DNA from: Triatoma infestans
Taxonomy: Eukaryota > Arthropoda > Insecta > Hemiptera > Reduviidae
Assembly (NCBI GenBank): GCA_011037195.1
Contig: JAAEAF010014502.1
Span: forward strand, 152,715-216,714
DNA: 64,000 bases
Reading direction: 5' to 3'
Shown: in pieces, positions 1 to 9,754 of the stretch
Layout of the letters: each line of letters starts with the position of its first letter
Numbering within the stretch: position 1 is the stretch's first letter
Made by a program: the position numbers and the translations under genes
Notes under the pieces: generated by a model
The model's input: the letters and a program-made list of their open reading frames with translations, nothing else
The model's database searches: none
What the model was told of the DNA's origin: nothing

Positions 1-224
1 TATAAGGAGAACAAAATATAACAAAAACGAAAATATCACAAAGAAGCACAATTTTGGTACATGTTGGATAAGGATAGTGAGATTTAAAATTAAAATAAAA
101 ACTTATATTTTTGCCAACGTTTTGACAAATATATTGTCTTTAACAAGGCATAAACAAAAGAAATGTTAAACTTCCAACCAACATAACTTTACATTCTATT
201 TTTGGAAAATAAATTATAATGTAA

Positions 225-420
225 AGTTTGATAGGTAGAGTATATGAACTGTATTTGCTCTGTGTAAGTCTATGTTATTACACTGTTTGACAAAAACATC
301 CTGATGATGGGCGAACACCCGAAACCGGTCGATGACCACAAAAAGAAGCAGGCTAACTTGGAAAATATCTCGAATGCTTTCCAGCTCTGCGGAACCAACC
401 ACAACCACTACCTGTTGAGC
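225..420 (+). mobile_element. PLE-derived half element with hammerhead motif
   Basis: This stretch is related to the right arm of the inverted element at 20463-20789 and to the minus strand of 40846-41040. Shared blocks are a tract resembling tgcacagagcaaat, the hammerhead core, the gaagcaggct block and the final ctgcggaaccaacca block. Only one arm is present, so this is a half element or solo terminal repeat. It has no coding capacity. No target-site duplication was found. Confidence 0.6.
297..334 (+). ncRNA. hammerhead ribozyme-like motif H1 (intact core)
   Basis: Core CTGATGA is at 301-307, with one unpaired T at 308. Helix II pairs GGG 309-311 with CCC 318-320. GAAA is at 321-324 and the cleavage triplet GTC at 328-330. 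Stem I pairs CATC 297-300 with GATG 331-334. Stem III is reduced to a few nucleotides, as known for the minimal hammerheads of Penelope-like elements, which are thought to act as dimers. The extra base between core and helix II departs from the textbook consensus, so activity is not assured. Confidence 0.6.
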
Positions 421-726
421 TGCCTGTTGTTTATAAAAAATTATCTCAAAAATAAATAAAAAACACAAATAACATCAAACGTAATATATTCCCCATAAGG
501 ACGAGGATTTGTGTAAAAAAAATCCATAAACTGATGTGTTTTTGATGGTAGAAGGGAGACTAATAATTTCCTCTAAATGAAGATATTAGTTTTATTTGAA
601 CTATTATTTTTTGGCAAAAATTTATTTTATGTGTTTGGCAGAGCACCCTAAGAAGATCTGAGTCTATTCATTGCAGCCGCGTGTCAGTACAATGAAATAA
701 TTCGATTTTTAAGAGTTATAGTGCAA
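421..726. other. AT-rich spacer, nothing recognised
   Basis: Low-complexity AT-rich sequence with no supported gene, RNA or repeat. Confidence 0.5.
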
Positions 727-802
727 GATAAAGTCGTATAAACAAGTGAAAAATTAGGTGGCTGGGGCCAGATAAGAAACTTTTTATTTTTAAAAAAAGT
801 TT

Positions 803-841
803 ATTCGAGGTTTCGGACATCTTTGGTATCCTTCCTCACGA
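803..841 (-). ncRNA. hammerhead ribozyme-like motif H2 (degraded)
   Basis: Minus-strand copy in the left arm of the 727-1591 element. The GAAA block is present (complement at 811-814) and helix II is recognisable, but the first core base is changed (GTGAGGA instead of CTGAGGA; complement at 833-839). The triplet reads CTC. Probably inactive. Confidence 0.4.
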
Positions 842-911
842 TCTACAAAACAAAAATTCGGAAATAAAGAAACTTGTATGATGAAGCAATATTTGTAAAG
901 ATGAAACAATA

Positions 912-1166
912 TTAAAAAGATATGATACCTATTAAGGGAGATATGTAATTTATGTAATAAATAAAACATGCACTCACCCTTGCCCATTCCTTTGATTTCC
1001 GAAATACTTCTGCCCTAACCACCTGAAACGACTTCTTTCTGAATCCATTCACATTAACCTCAATCCTAACTCTATCAACTACAAAAAAGACAAGGACGTC
1101 ATTACCTCTTCTTTCAACATTTTCCGCTTCCTCAAAAAAGACCTCCTTCCGCACTAAATTACACAC
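912..1166 (-). pseudogene. coding-like internal cargo of hammerhead element, unknown protein
   Basis: An 84-codon open stretch on the minus strand begins with GTG and includes a charged segment starting VCNLVRKEVFFEEAENV. I do not recognise the protein. A related sequence lies on the plus strand at about 20188-20300 in the second element of the family, where GNDVLVFFVVD is kept before the frame decays. Conservation of the reading frame in two dispersed copies suggests a real ancestral coding region, possibly the C-terminal part of an element-encoded protein. It has no ATG, and an in-frame stop lies just upstream. The function is unknown. Confidence 0.3.
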
Positions 1167-1460
1167 ACCAACTTTCTACACCTTCCACTCATTTTCTAGT
1201 TTATTTATATTTTTTTCTCTTATAATTACTAATTGATTTGTTTTTATTTCTACCACTCTACATTTCCCAACTTGTAAATTTTCCCTTCTCTGTTTTCTTT
1301 GCAAACATACCTTACTCTACAACCAAACATAACCTCTTCCAAAATTTAACACTCCATTCTTCCTCAACACCTATTATATCTTTTTAATATTGTTTAATCT
1401 TTATATGTTTTTAATTTTTATCATACAATTTTCTTTATTTCCGTATTTTTGTTTTTTGTA

Positions 1461-1501
1461 GTTCCTGAGGAAGGACACCAAAGGTGTCCGAAACGTCGAA
1501 T
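1461..1501 (+). ncRNA. hammerhead ribozyme-like motif H3 (intact core)
   Basis: Core CTGAGGA is at 1465-1471, with unpaired A at 1472. Helix II is a perfect 7-bp stem, GGACACC 1473-1479 with GGTGTCC 1483-1489, closed by an AAA loop. GAAA is at 1490-1493, C at 1494 and the cleavage triplet GTC at 1495-1497. Stem I pairs TTC 1462-1464 with GAA 1498-1500. This has the strongest helix II of all the copies. It lies in the right arm of the 727-1591 element. Confidence 0.7.
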
Positions 1502-1591
1502 GAACTTTTTAAAAATAAGAAATTTCTTTTTTGGTCCCAGCCAACTAATTTTTTGCAACAAAAATATTGTTTACATTGATAAAGTCGTATA

Positions 1592-2930
1592 TAGATTATT
1601 TCATTTTAGTCGATCTTTTCTGAAAGAGAATTTTTCTAAAATAGATAGGGATAATTAAAGAGAGAAATTTGAGATGCATTTCTGACAGTCTGAAGACAAA
1701 TTCGTCATAATCATTTCAAACTTAATCAAGTTTCAACTGATAGGTTTCAAATGTTAGACAAACTGATATGTATGTGAAGCCTTAAAAAAAAACCATTAAT
1801 TTTTTTTTTAAATCAGATTACAAAAAAAAAATCATTCATAGGTAAGTATTTCATAAATATGTCAAACACTGTATTAAAATGAAAAAATATTATATTATAT
1901 TAAATAAATCTACGCATTATTAATATTTAATAAGATTTTTTAGTGTTTCAGAAATGCTGGAAAGGAAATTTTTTATGAACCTAGCAACATATATTTCAAA
2001 TACCATTTTAATTTGCACTAATTTGTTTTTACATATTTTTATTGATATGTCATTATTTTTATTAGGTAATTACAAACTAAAGGTTAGAAAAATAAAACCA
2101 AAAAAAACATACTCAATTGTCTCCTCCACTCCTGGGAATAAAACATCTTTATAAAAAAAAGCGAACTTCATTATAGAGAGTGGCTTTAAAAATTTTCATA
2201 TCAATTCTTATATACTAAATAGCAGGCTGGAGAAAGAAACAACAGGTAAATATTTAATTTAGTAAAAAAAAAATTAAAAAAAAAAACTCTTGAGAGAAAG
2301 AAAACCTAGAGAAATAGTGATTGATAGAAAAAGGTTTCATGCATTAAAGATAAGACAAAAAGTTGAATGGAGTAACAATTTGAAAAAACAAATCATAAAG
2401 CAACAATGAATTTCTTGTTCATTAATAAAGGTAAGTTAATTATTATTTTAATTAATAATGTTTGTTAGTTATGCTTGTAGCACCACCACCAATAAGAATG
2501 CATCACAATTATATTTTTTTTTTTTTTTTTAAGGAATATCGTATTTTTTTAGAAAAATACAATTTACATAAACTATACAAGCTTTTAATATTTCTATATG
2601 TGTATTTACCAGTTATTTGTAAAATTGCAAACATATTATTTGTGGAGCAAGTTTAATAATGATGTCTGAAACGGTTTCCCGTTTATAATCAAATAAAAAG
2701 TTGCCAAATTACCCAAATTATTAACCGGGAACCATCCTTAACCATAAAATTGTTAAATCACGCCCAGCGCCACTTATCCCAGAAAAAGCTGTCTACTATT
2801 ATTCTTAATTTTTCCTTTTTTATAGGGAAAGGCCTCTCTGGAGATTACAAGAATAAGCTTAAAACATTTAATGAACTGTTTGTTTTCTGAGATATGTCTC
2901 ACGGGATCTCCCAGAGCTGCACCCACTGAT
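1592..2930. other. AT-rich region without recognised features
   Basis: About 1.3 kb of AT-rich sequence with homopolymer runs. Short open frames here (for example 1954-2154 and 2462-2656) have low-complexity composition and no family resemblance, so I do not call them genes. Confidence 0.6.
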
Positions 2931-3108
2931 TAACGCTTTGACACACAGAACGCGATCTGTCGCTGCGGGCAGCGATCGCGCGATCTTTTGGTAGTCAGCG
3001 ATATGGCTACGTCACATACAAAGCGAGCTCTGTGTGAGCGATCTAGTGTTGCCCACAGAGCAGGATCGCAGTATTGTTTTGCACTAGTTACAGTGTTTTG
3101 CAGATTTC

Positions 3109-3400
3109 TACCCATGGGAATGAGTAGTTCTGATGGGGAGGAACTCCTGCTTCTTCTAGCACTACAGTGCACCAGAAGAAATAGACGATATTGGGTGCAT
3201 TCAATTAATGGAAAAAGAGAAGAACTTGGTGAATACCACCGTCTCTATAGGGAAAGTCACATGAAGACAGATTTTTTTTGTATATTTCCGTATGTCAAGA
3301 CAAAGTTTCGAGGAACTACATGATCTACTCCAGCAGAGTATTGAAAAGATCACCACCAACTGGAGGAGACCTATTGAATGAAACAAGGGAAAGATTGGCC
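3109..3400 (+). pseudogene. PIF/Harbinger transposase N-terminal remnant
   Basis: The frame starting at 3109 encodes a leucine-rich N-terminus, then RRYWVHSINGKREELGEYH. This matches the conserved (R/W)WV-x-P-INxxRxxxGE(F/Y)H region that precedes the DDE domain of PIF/Harbinger transposases (DDE_Tnp_4 family). The frame breaks near the T-run at 3271-3278. Reading resumes in another frame with YFRMSRQSFEELHDLL and then TNWRRPIE, followed by a stop near 3380. Nothing of the catalytic DDE domain remains. Family assignment rests on these two motifs and on the element's TAA duplication and inverted repeats. Confidence 0.7.
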
Positions 3401-3586
3401 GTTTGATGTGAGGTAACTAATTAAAATTATATACTCGCACCTATACAATATGAACGGAGTTATTTATTTCACTAGAAAACTGATGAAGATCGCTAGAAGA
3501 CATTTTTGTAATTTTGTACAACCAGCTCGCCTACTACGGCGGTCAAGACTGTGTCGCTGAGATAGATCGGCTCGTGTGTGACAGGG

Positions 3587-3606
3587 ATGATGCAATATTG
3601 CATCAT
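3587..3606. repeat. perfect 20-nt palindrome inside Harbinger element
   Basis: ATGATGCAATATTGCATCAT reads the same on both strands. It sits about 75 bp inside the right end of the transposon and could be a subterminal protein-binding site or a chance dyad. Confidence 0.8.
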
Positions 3607-3684
3607 ACAACAATATCGTCGGATTGCAGCGGTCTGAGAGCGCTGCCTGCCGCGACAGATCGCGTCCTGTGTGTCAAAGCCTAA

Positions 3685-5415
3685 AGGTCACAATAATTCA
3701 ATACTTCTTTGGAACCTTCCATTTCCTGACCATCAAGTCCCCAAGAACTCCATATAGCTTCAAATTTCTCCAATTCATTCCTCGAGCTCATCTGACCTTT
3801 ACATTAGTTCGCACAAGTCAGCAGCTCGCACCACAAGTAAATTTTGTGGTAAGTCTGTATCCTTCCCTTTGAACTCTCTGCCTGAAACTGTTCCTCATGC
3901 CTCAACACCCTTATTTTCAGATCACTCTCACTCACTAATAACACACCAATTAATTTTAAACATATTACCCCTATATTGCTATAATCGTAATTATTGTATT
4001 ATTCATACCTCAAGGACTTACCTTAGTTAATTTATTTTATTTATTTTTGTACATTATGCTTGTCAGATTTCATTATTTTTTTTATTTTTATTTTGATTTT
4101 TGACGTTAATTCTTTTTCCAGTTGTATAAATCGATTGTTATAATTTTGATATTTTTTCAATATGACTACTATTTTAATGATTATTTACCAATTGTTTTTG
4201 TTTCTTCATCAGATGGACTAGGCCTTTTTTTTTATTGGTTTTTTTCATTCTTAGGGGGTTCCATGTCCCAGAACATTCCACAATTTTTCTCTTAATGCAA
4301 TGATTACAGTTGTAATTAACAAATTTTCATCAAACTTAATACTTTTGGCTACATAATAGACAACCAGGCAGTGCTACTATCAATCCTCAAGTAAAGTTAA
4401 AAATTATTTCAATAAATCTGCCAAGTTTACATTATGTGCAAATCACATTTCCGATTTATCGATTTATTTTTTTCAAAATTGAAAGCAATAATGCATGTAA
4501 TAAAACAAGCTCATAATGCATGTAATGTATTTAATAGGGTAAAGTTAGGCGTAGTGGTGGGGTAAGGAAGAAGACGCAGGCTTTATTTCTCTTGTTTGAC
4601 TCCATGTGGTGTCAAGCAAGTTAGACGAAGGGTAGAGGGATCAGAAGCGAACGTACTGTAAAATTCTTCGGTTATTTTGCGTGTTCTACGAATATGCATC
4701 AGCTATACGTATATAGTGAATACCTGAATTTTTATAACGCATTAGTAAATTTGTATATACTATATTAATTGCAATTGAAATGAAAGATTTCCACGGTGTA
4801 GTTAAAGTTGGACTCGTAGCCATTTACCTAGTTTCATGCCGATCAGCCATGTTTCCTTTACTGCGGAGAGATACGGAAGGCATCTATGGTATCTATGGTG
4901 CGTCATCTACCCTATCATAGTAGGAGAGACGGCCAAATGTAGTGTACTTGTGTTTTGCTTTCTGGTATAAATGAGAATGTCTTTATTTCCAAAAATAACA
5001 TTTTTTTTTTGTAGATAATAGTAGTTGATATTATATGTTTTATAAGCATTACAGTAATATATCTCCTATATTTTAATACTGACCATAACTTTGAAATGTG
5101 GTCGTCTCTCCTAAATTAATCCTATTAAATAGAGATTAGAATCCTAAATTATACAATATGATAATTTTAGAGGAAAGCAGAAAAACAGTTCCTCAAGAAT
5201 ATTCCAAAATAAATTTCCCGGAAAAATGTATTAAACAAAAGTGATGGATCTTGGCAAGTTTAAAGAAAATCTTTAGAGAGAAAATGCAAAACAAAATGCT
5301 TTATTTAGTAAGGCACTTTCATTAATGAATTTGAACTAAAAATTTATTAACCAATCGCTTGTTCTAAACATGGGGCTAAACGTTATATCAAGTTTGTGCT
5401 GCCTTTGCGGTTTCC
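3685..5415. other. unclassified AT-rich region
   Basis: About 1.7 kb with no supported gene. The first 300 bp are somewhat less AT-rich and may be an old element end, but I recognise no family. Short frames here have no identifiable motifs. Confidence 0.5.
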
Positions 5416-5873
5416 CTATTTGTGATATTTGAGCGACACTCTCACAAACACACAGACTGCGTAAAATACTTTTCTATTTGTGATATTTGAGCGACACTCT
5501 CACAAACACACAGACTGCGTAAAATACTTTTCTATTTGTGATATTTAAGCGACACTCTCACAAACACACAGACTGCGTAAAATACTTTTCTATTTGTGAT
5601 ATTTAAGCGACACTCTCACAAACACACAGACTGCGTAAAATACTTTTCTATTTGTGATATTTAAGCGACACTCTCACAAACACACAGACTGCGTAAAATA
5701 CTTTTCTATTTGTGATATTTAAGCGACACTCTCACAAACACACAGACTGCGTAAAATACTTTTCTATTGTGATTTTAAGCGTCACAAACACACAAGACTG
5801 CGTAAATACTTTTCTATTTGTGATATTTAAGCGACACTCTCACAAAACACACAGACTGCGTAAAATACTTTTC
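5416..5873. repeat. 58-bp minisatellite, about eight copies
   Basis: Units begin at 5416, 5474, 5532, 5590, 5648, 5706, 5764 and 5814. The first six and the eighth are nearly identical; the seventh is shortened to 50 bp by small deletions. The first two units carry ttgagcg and later ones ttaagcg, so the array has internal sub-types. Each unit contains gtgatattt and actctcac, which form a weak dyad, plus a short CA-rich part. A T-run at 5874-5896 follows. The near identity implies recent expansion or homogenisation. Confidence 0.95.
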
Positions 5874-6945
5874 TTTTTTTTTTTTTTTTTTTTTTTAACT
5901 TTAACTCAGGACAGTTTGTAGCTAGACTCTACGGTATCATAATGGCTTGAGGTAAGAACTGCATGGCTATTAACTCTGTCTTGGATTTATAAATTGATTA
6001 TGAGAGTAATGTATAGTAGTCATATGTGTTAACAATTAATTCCAAATAGACCTTGCTCTGAAATTATTGCACTTTTCAATTGTCTTAACGCTTAAAAATA
6101 AAAAAAAATTAATTGTTATACATACGTATATAGAGACCCACAAATATTGTGGTCATACTCCACGGCACTTACTCATTGAAATGTTCTTTTATAATAAGGT
6201 TTTTTTTTAAAAAAAATCATTGTGTTGTTTTAGAAATAACCTAATACCAACTATTCGCTTTTGCTTCTTTAGATTCTTTTTAATAATTACGTTAGTACGT
6301 CTATTTAGCAGATTTATTCCATTTACCGTAATGCAGAAGACAATTTAATATTAACGGATCTTCTTCAAAAAACAAACTAAATTCATTCATTTATTTAACC
6401 CAGGCCCCCTTACTTATCTAAAGCTAATCGTCCAACAAGACATCCATGTATGACATAAGTGAATAATTTAAGGATTTTGGAATTCTTTCGTTATGCAGTT
6501 TTGTACTTGGATGTAATATTTAATTTGTAAATTAAAAGCAAAATAAAATGCTATTATAAATTTGTAGAATTATTTCTTTTTTTTAAATACGTTATAAAAT
6601 AAACTGCCTAACGAAAAACTATTCTTTTAATGATAATTATTTATAATAAATTTGTAATATAATAGGAAAAAAGATAGAGATGTTTTAAATTACGCTAAAT
6701 CAAAGTAATTACATTCTTTAAGTTGTTCTTTATAATATATAATATTATAATGGGAGTTATTTAACAGCTGGCAATACAGGAATGTGCTTTATTAAATAAA
6801 ATAAAAAAAAAAATAGAAAGTAAATGGAATAAAATATTTAAATTTATTTCAAAATTATAGATTCTAATAAACTTCCAGTTCAATTTATTATTTATTTAGC
6901 AATTAAATGTCTCTTAATTTTATTGATGATTATTGTATACGGTAA
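5874..6945. other. AT-rich region without recognised features
   Basis: Very AT-rich sequence starting with a T-run. I see no coding or structured RNA signal. Confidence 0.55.
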
Positions 6946-7261
6946 AAATTTGGTGTGAAAAGTTCACACGATTGCTCTTACATTAATTTAATCAAGAAAT
7001 TTTCTTTAAAATTACAACGTTTCAATATTTATAAAAATTAGTGGTCATAAAAATAGTGGTGCGAATTTTACTTGTATACATAAACAGCCTTATGATTCGT
7101 TGTAACCGTTTTCGAGAAAATTCCAAAAAAAAAATTTAAAAAAACCTATTCTGTAAAATCGTACTACCTATGAACGGATTTTCTTCTAATATGAAAGTAT
7201 ATCAATGCTACTATTGTGTCTGGTATTTTATCCGTCGTAGCAGGCATATTCATTTGATTCC

Positions 7262-7294
7262 TGCCGCTTTCGGATATTCATTCATCGTCAGAGC
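7262..7294 (-). ncRNA. hammerhead ribozyme-like motif H4 (triplet lost)
   Basis: CTGACGA (complement at 7285-7291) and GAAA (complement at 7268-7271) are present, but the cleavage triplet has become GGC, which is not an NUH triplet. Probably inactive. Confidence 0.4.
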
Positions 7295-7432
7295 AAATTC
7301 ACCAAGTTCGTGAAGAGAGTTCACTTCTATGTAATGTTAGTGTTAGTCTCATACTTGTTGGTTTGTTCAGTAATAGTTTGTGAGTGTAACAGAAACATTA
7401 TGTTGAAATGAACTCTCTACACGAGAGATTTG

Positions 7433-7467
7433 TTCTGACGATGGATGAAAATCCGAAATCGGTCAGG
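7433..7467 (+). ncRNA. hammerhead ribozyme-like motif H5 (intact core, weak stem I)
   Basis: CTGACGA is at 7435-7441, with unpaired T at 7442. Helix II pairs GGAT 7443-7446 with ATCC 7451-7454 around a GAAA tetraloop. The conserved GAAA is at 7455-7458 and GTC at 7462-7464. Stem I shows only about two pairs, so folding as a monomer is doubtful. Confidence 0.5.
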
Positions 7468-8558
7468 AATCAAATGAATATGCCTGCTACGACGGATAAA
7501 ATACCAGATGCGATCCAGCATTGCGGACCCATCCACATATTCAACTTCTATTGTATATTAATATGTAAATGGTAAAACCACATACGTATTATACTGAAGT
7601 GGTATTTTAGAGGAAAGCATAACGCTACTTTTCCCCCAAGAACCCACAAAAAAATCAAGTTTCCCCGGAAAAATGTTTCAAATAAAAGTGATAGGCATTT
7701 AGGTGTATAGATACGAAAGTTTAGAGAAATTCGTTGGCGGCTTTTCGAGAAAAATCACGAAAACTCCAGTTCTCAAAATGATAATTGACAAATTTTATAG
7801 TTTGTGTACCAAATTTAATGAAATTCGTCGAAAACTGAAAAAACTGTTCAGTAAAAGCGCATTTCCGGTTTTCTTGAAACTCGGAATTTCAGCCATCTAT
7901 TTATTTCTAACTAATTATGTTTGGATGATAGAATTGTATAATGAACTAGGATACCACTTTGATGAAAATCTAACCCCACCTCTCCCCTAAAAGTGCTCTT
8001 AAAAGAAATTTCCCAGAGAAATGTTTTAGATAAAAGTTGTAGATCTTTGCATGTTTAGTTTATATAGAAGTTTCAAAAAAATCGTCAAAGCCATTTTTGA
8101 GAAAATTGCGAAAAAGTGAATAAATCATTTAGTAAAGTGGTAAAGTAAACGCACTTCCGGTTATCCGATTTTTTTCAAACTCAGAATTTCAACAACATAT
8201 TTAATTCTAATTAACATTATTTAGATGGCAGAATTGTCTAATAAACTGAAATAGCACTTTAGATGGAAACCTAACCCCGCCCCTCCCACAAAAGTGCCCT
8301 TCAATGCATTTTCCCTGAGAAATGTTTCTAATAAAAGTTGTAGCTCTTTGTATGTGTGGTTGATGCTTAAAGTTTAAAGAAAATCGTCGGAGCCATTTTT
8401 GAGAAAATCGCAAAAAAGTAAAAAATCCAACTAGTAAAGTGGTACTTCCGGTTGAGGAATTTTTACAGATAACGTACAGTCAGATCCCATGGTGACCTCT
8501 AAACGGAATATCAAATTTCAACTTTCTACGATTTTTCGTTTTTGAGCTATGCTGTTCA

Positions 8559-8564
<6 letters not shown>

Positions 8565-8608
<44 letters not shown>

Positions 8609-8637
8609 GCGGACACACACACACACACACACACACC
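8565..8637. repeat. (CA)n microsatellite inside HINE-like element
   Basis: A CA run interrupted by a short cgcgcgg segment. It lies at the position where other copies of the family carry a shorter CA or GT tract (for example 14595-14610 and 11953-11964), so it is a family feature that has expanded here. Confidence 0.95.
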
Positions 8638-8762
8638 ATTTGCTAAAAACCACTTTTTTGGACTCAGGGGACCTCAAAACGGATATTTCCGGTGAAAACT
8701 CGATATCGAAAATTTGACACGATTACAATACTTCCTCTTACTAGGAGTAAGAGAAAGTAAAA

Positions 8763-9754
8763 ATTAATTGCGTTTAAGATTACACTTGAAAAAAATTAAT
8801 TGCGTTTAAGATTACACTTGAAAATAAAGATGGTAGAAAACTAGGTGGGAAATTCACAAGTTATATTTTCAGAAATATAGAATTTCTATGCCCCAATTAA
8901 TTTCTAATCTATCATGTACACAGTATACAATAGTTAATGATATTTAAACTTCAACAACGTTTAAAAAAAAAGAAGATATATATAAAAACATAGATAATTA
9001 TTTTTTATTAGAAAAGCGTATAAGACTTTAAAATGTAACACAAATTTTCTTCTAGTAATAATATTTCAAAAGATTATAAGACCGTTTGGTTCACTTGATA
9101 TATTAACTGTCAATTTATATCAAATATAAATTTATTTTTTGATATTATATATCGATTTATACACTAAATTTAATGGACACAATAACAAATGATGATAGTT
9201 CCTGTTAAAAAACAACTGATTGGAATGTAATTATTTTATACATTTATATATATATATAAATATATATTGTAGATTTCATTTCAATTATATACTATCAAAG
9301 TGATTTTTGTATTTTATTAGAAATATTATTGACTAATAACTTTCATTAATTATTTTCTGTAGTTTTTCATTTAATAAGAAAAAAAAATAATAATAATAAT
9401 CTTTGAGAAATTAGTAAAGAAAAATAATTACAAAACCTAAAAGAGGTACGTAATTGAATCAGGCTAATAAGGAAAACGTTCATTGAAAAATATCCGGACT
9501 GGTGGATAAATTGGAGATATATTGGAAAATATGATGATATTGCTATCCTTTAATCCCGAAAGATTGCAATAATTTAGTAAACAGCTTTTTCATATATATA
9601 TATTTTTGCCATTCATATCTAACTTGTGGTTTTGTCAGTTCGTTACTTCTTATTTTTTCATGAGTGTTTAATTTTAAAAGCTGAGAGTTTTTCCTGAAAA
9701 TACCATATTTATAAGATTCCCTAAATGTGGGGGAAATTTTTTATTAGCGACGTC
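8763..9754. other. AT-rich region with a 32-bp tandem duplication
   Basis: A direct duplication with a period near 32 bp (block aattgcgtttaagattac) occupies 8761-8824, right at the end of the HINE-like copy. The rest is AT-rich with short TA and AAT tracts (near 9245 and 9390) and no supported gene. Confidence 0.6.

Larger units (their letters stand above)
727..1591. mobile_element. inverted-repeat PLE-derived element with paired hammerheads (E1)
   Basis: The element (741-1577) is flanked by a perfect 14-bp direct repeat, gataaagtcgtata, at 727-740 and 1578-1591, read as a target-site duplication. Its ends are inverted repeats of roughly 150 bp: the left arm starts near the ttaggtggctgggg block and the right arm ends with the matching cccagccaactaa block. 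Each arm holds a hammerhead-like motif, minus strand at 803-841 and plus strand at 1461-1501. The roughly 450-bp centre has coding-like sequence on the minus strand that recurs in the element at 19058-20390. There is no reverse transcriptase, so it looks non-autonomous and would rely on a PLE in trans (inference). Confidence 0.7.
2931..3684 (+). mobile_element. non-autonomous PIF/Harbinger-like DNA transposon
   Basis: The element at 2934-3681 (748 bp) is bounded by TAA at 2931-2933 and 3682-3684, the 3-bp target duplication expected of PIF/Harbinger. The terminal inverted repeats match over roughly 40 bp with a few mismatches. The left one opens with GCTTTGACACACAGAACG and the right one is its near complement, ending in TGTGTGTCAAAGC. 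The termini are GC-rich compared with the surroundings. A remnant of the transposase N-terminus remains inside, with the catalytic domain gone. A perfect 20-nt palindrome lies at 3587-3606. Confidence 0.8.
7211..7554. mobile_element. inverted-repeat PLE-derived element with paired hammerheads (E4)
   Basis: This element, about 330 bp, is nested in the HINE-like copy. The direct repeat ctattgt at 7211-7217 and 7548-7554 is a likely target duplication. The arms (about 80 bp) are inverted: ctggtattttatccgtcg on the left and its complement near 7484-7504. Each arm carries a hammerhead-like motif (7262-7294 minus, 7433-7467 plus). The right end has a gcattgcggacccatccac block that reappears inverted at the left edge of the related half element at 44685-44940. 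No coding sequence. Confidence 0.65.
6946..8762 (+). mobile_element. Helentron/HINE-like repeat, long copy A
   Basis: The left end resembles the family start TCTGGTGTGAAACACTCAC, here degraded, with the GTGTGA...TTCACAC hairpin kept. The right end has the family hairpin CTCTTACTAGGAGTAAGAG at 8735-8753, then aaagtaaaa. The interior repeats a roughly 330-bp block two to three times; each holds a cacttccggtt block, an aactcggaattt block and an accccacc block. A CA microsatellite lies at 8565-8637. Paired end hairpins, short subterminal inverted repeats (ctttctcttactcc against ggagtaagagaaag) and an internal microsatellite resemble HINE/DINE-1 elements, so I suggest that class. A foldback MITE is the alternative. 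A hammerhead element is nested at 7211-7554. No replicase/helicase is encoded. Confidence 0.55.

Noticed and set aside
1683..1700. Possible hammerhead core (ctgaaga)
   Set aside because: No helix II hairpin, GAAA block or cleavage triplet follows.
2930..3172. Minus-strand 80-codon frame
   Set aside because: Lies over the Harbinger terminal inverted repeat and transposase start; no motif on this strand.
5416..5873. CRISPR-like array
   Set aside because: Units are contiguous and fully repeated with no unique spacers, and the window is eukaryotic.
8480..8677. Minus-strand frame of Cys-Val repeats
   Set aside because: Translation of a CA/GT microsatellite.
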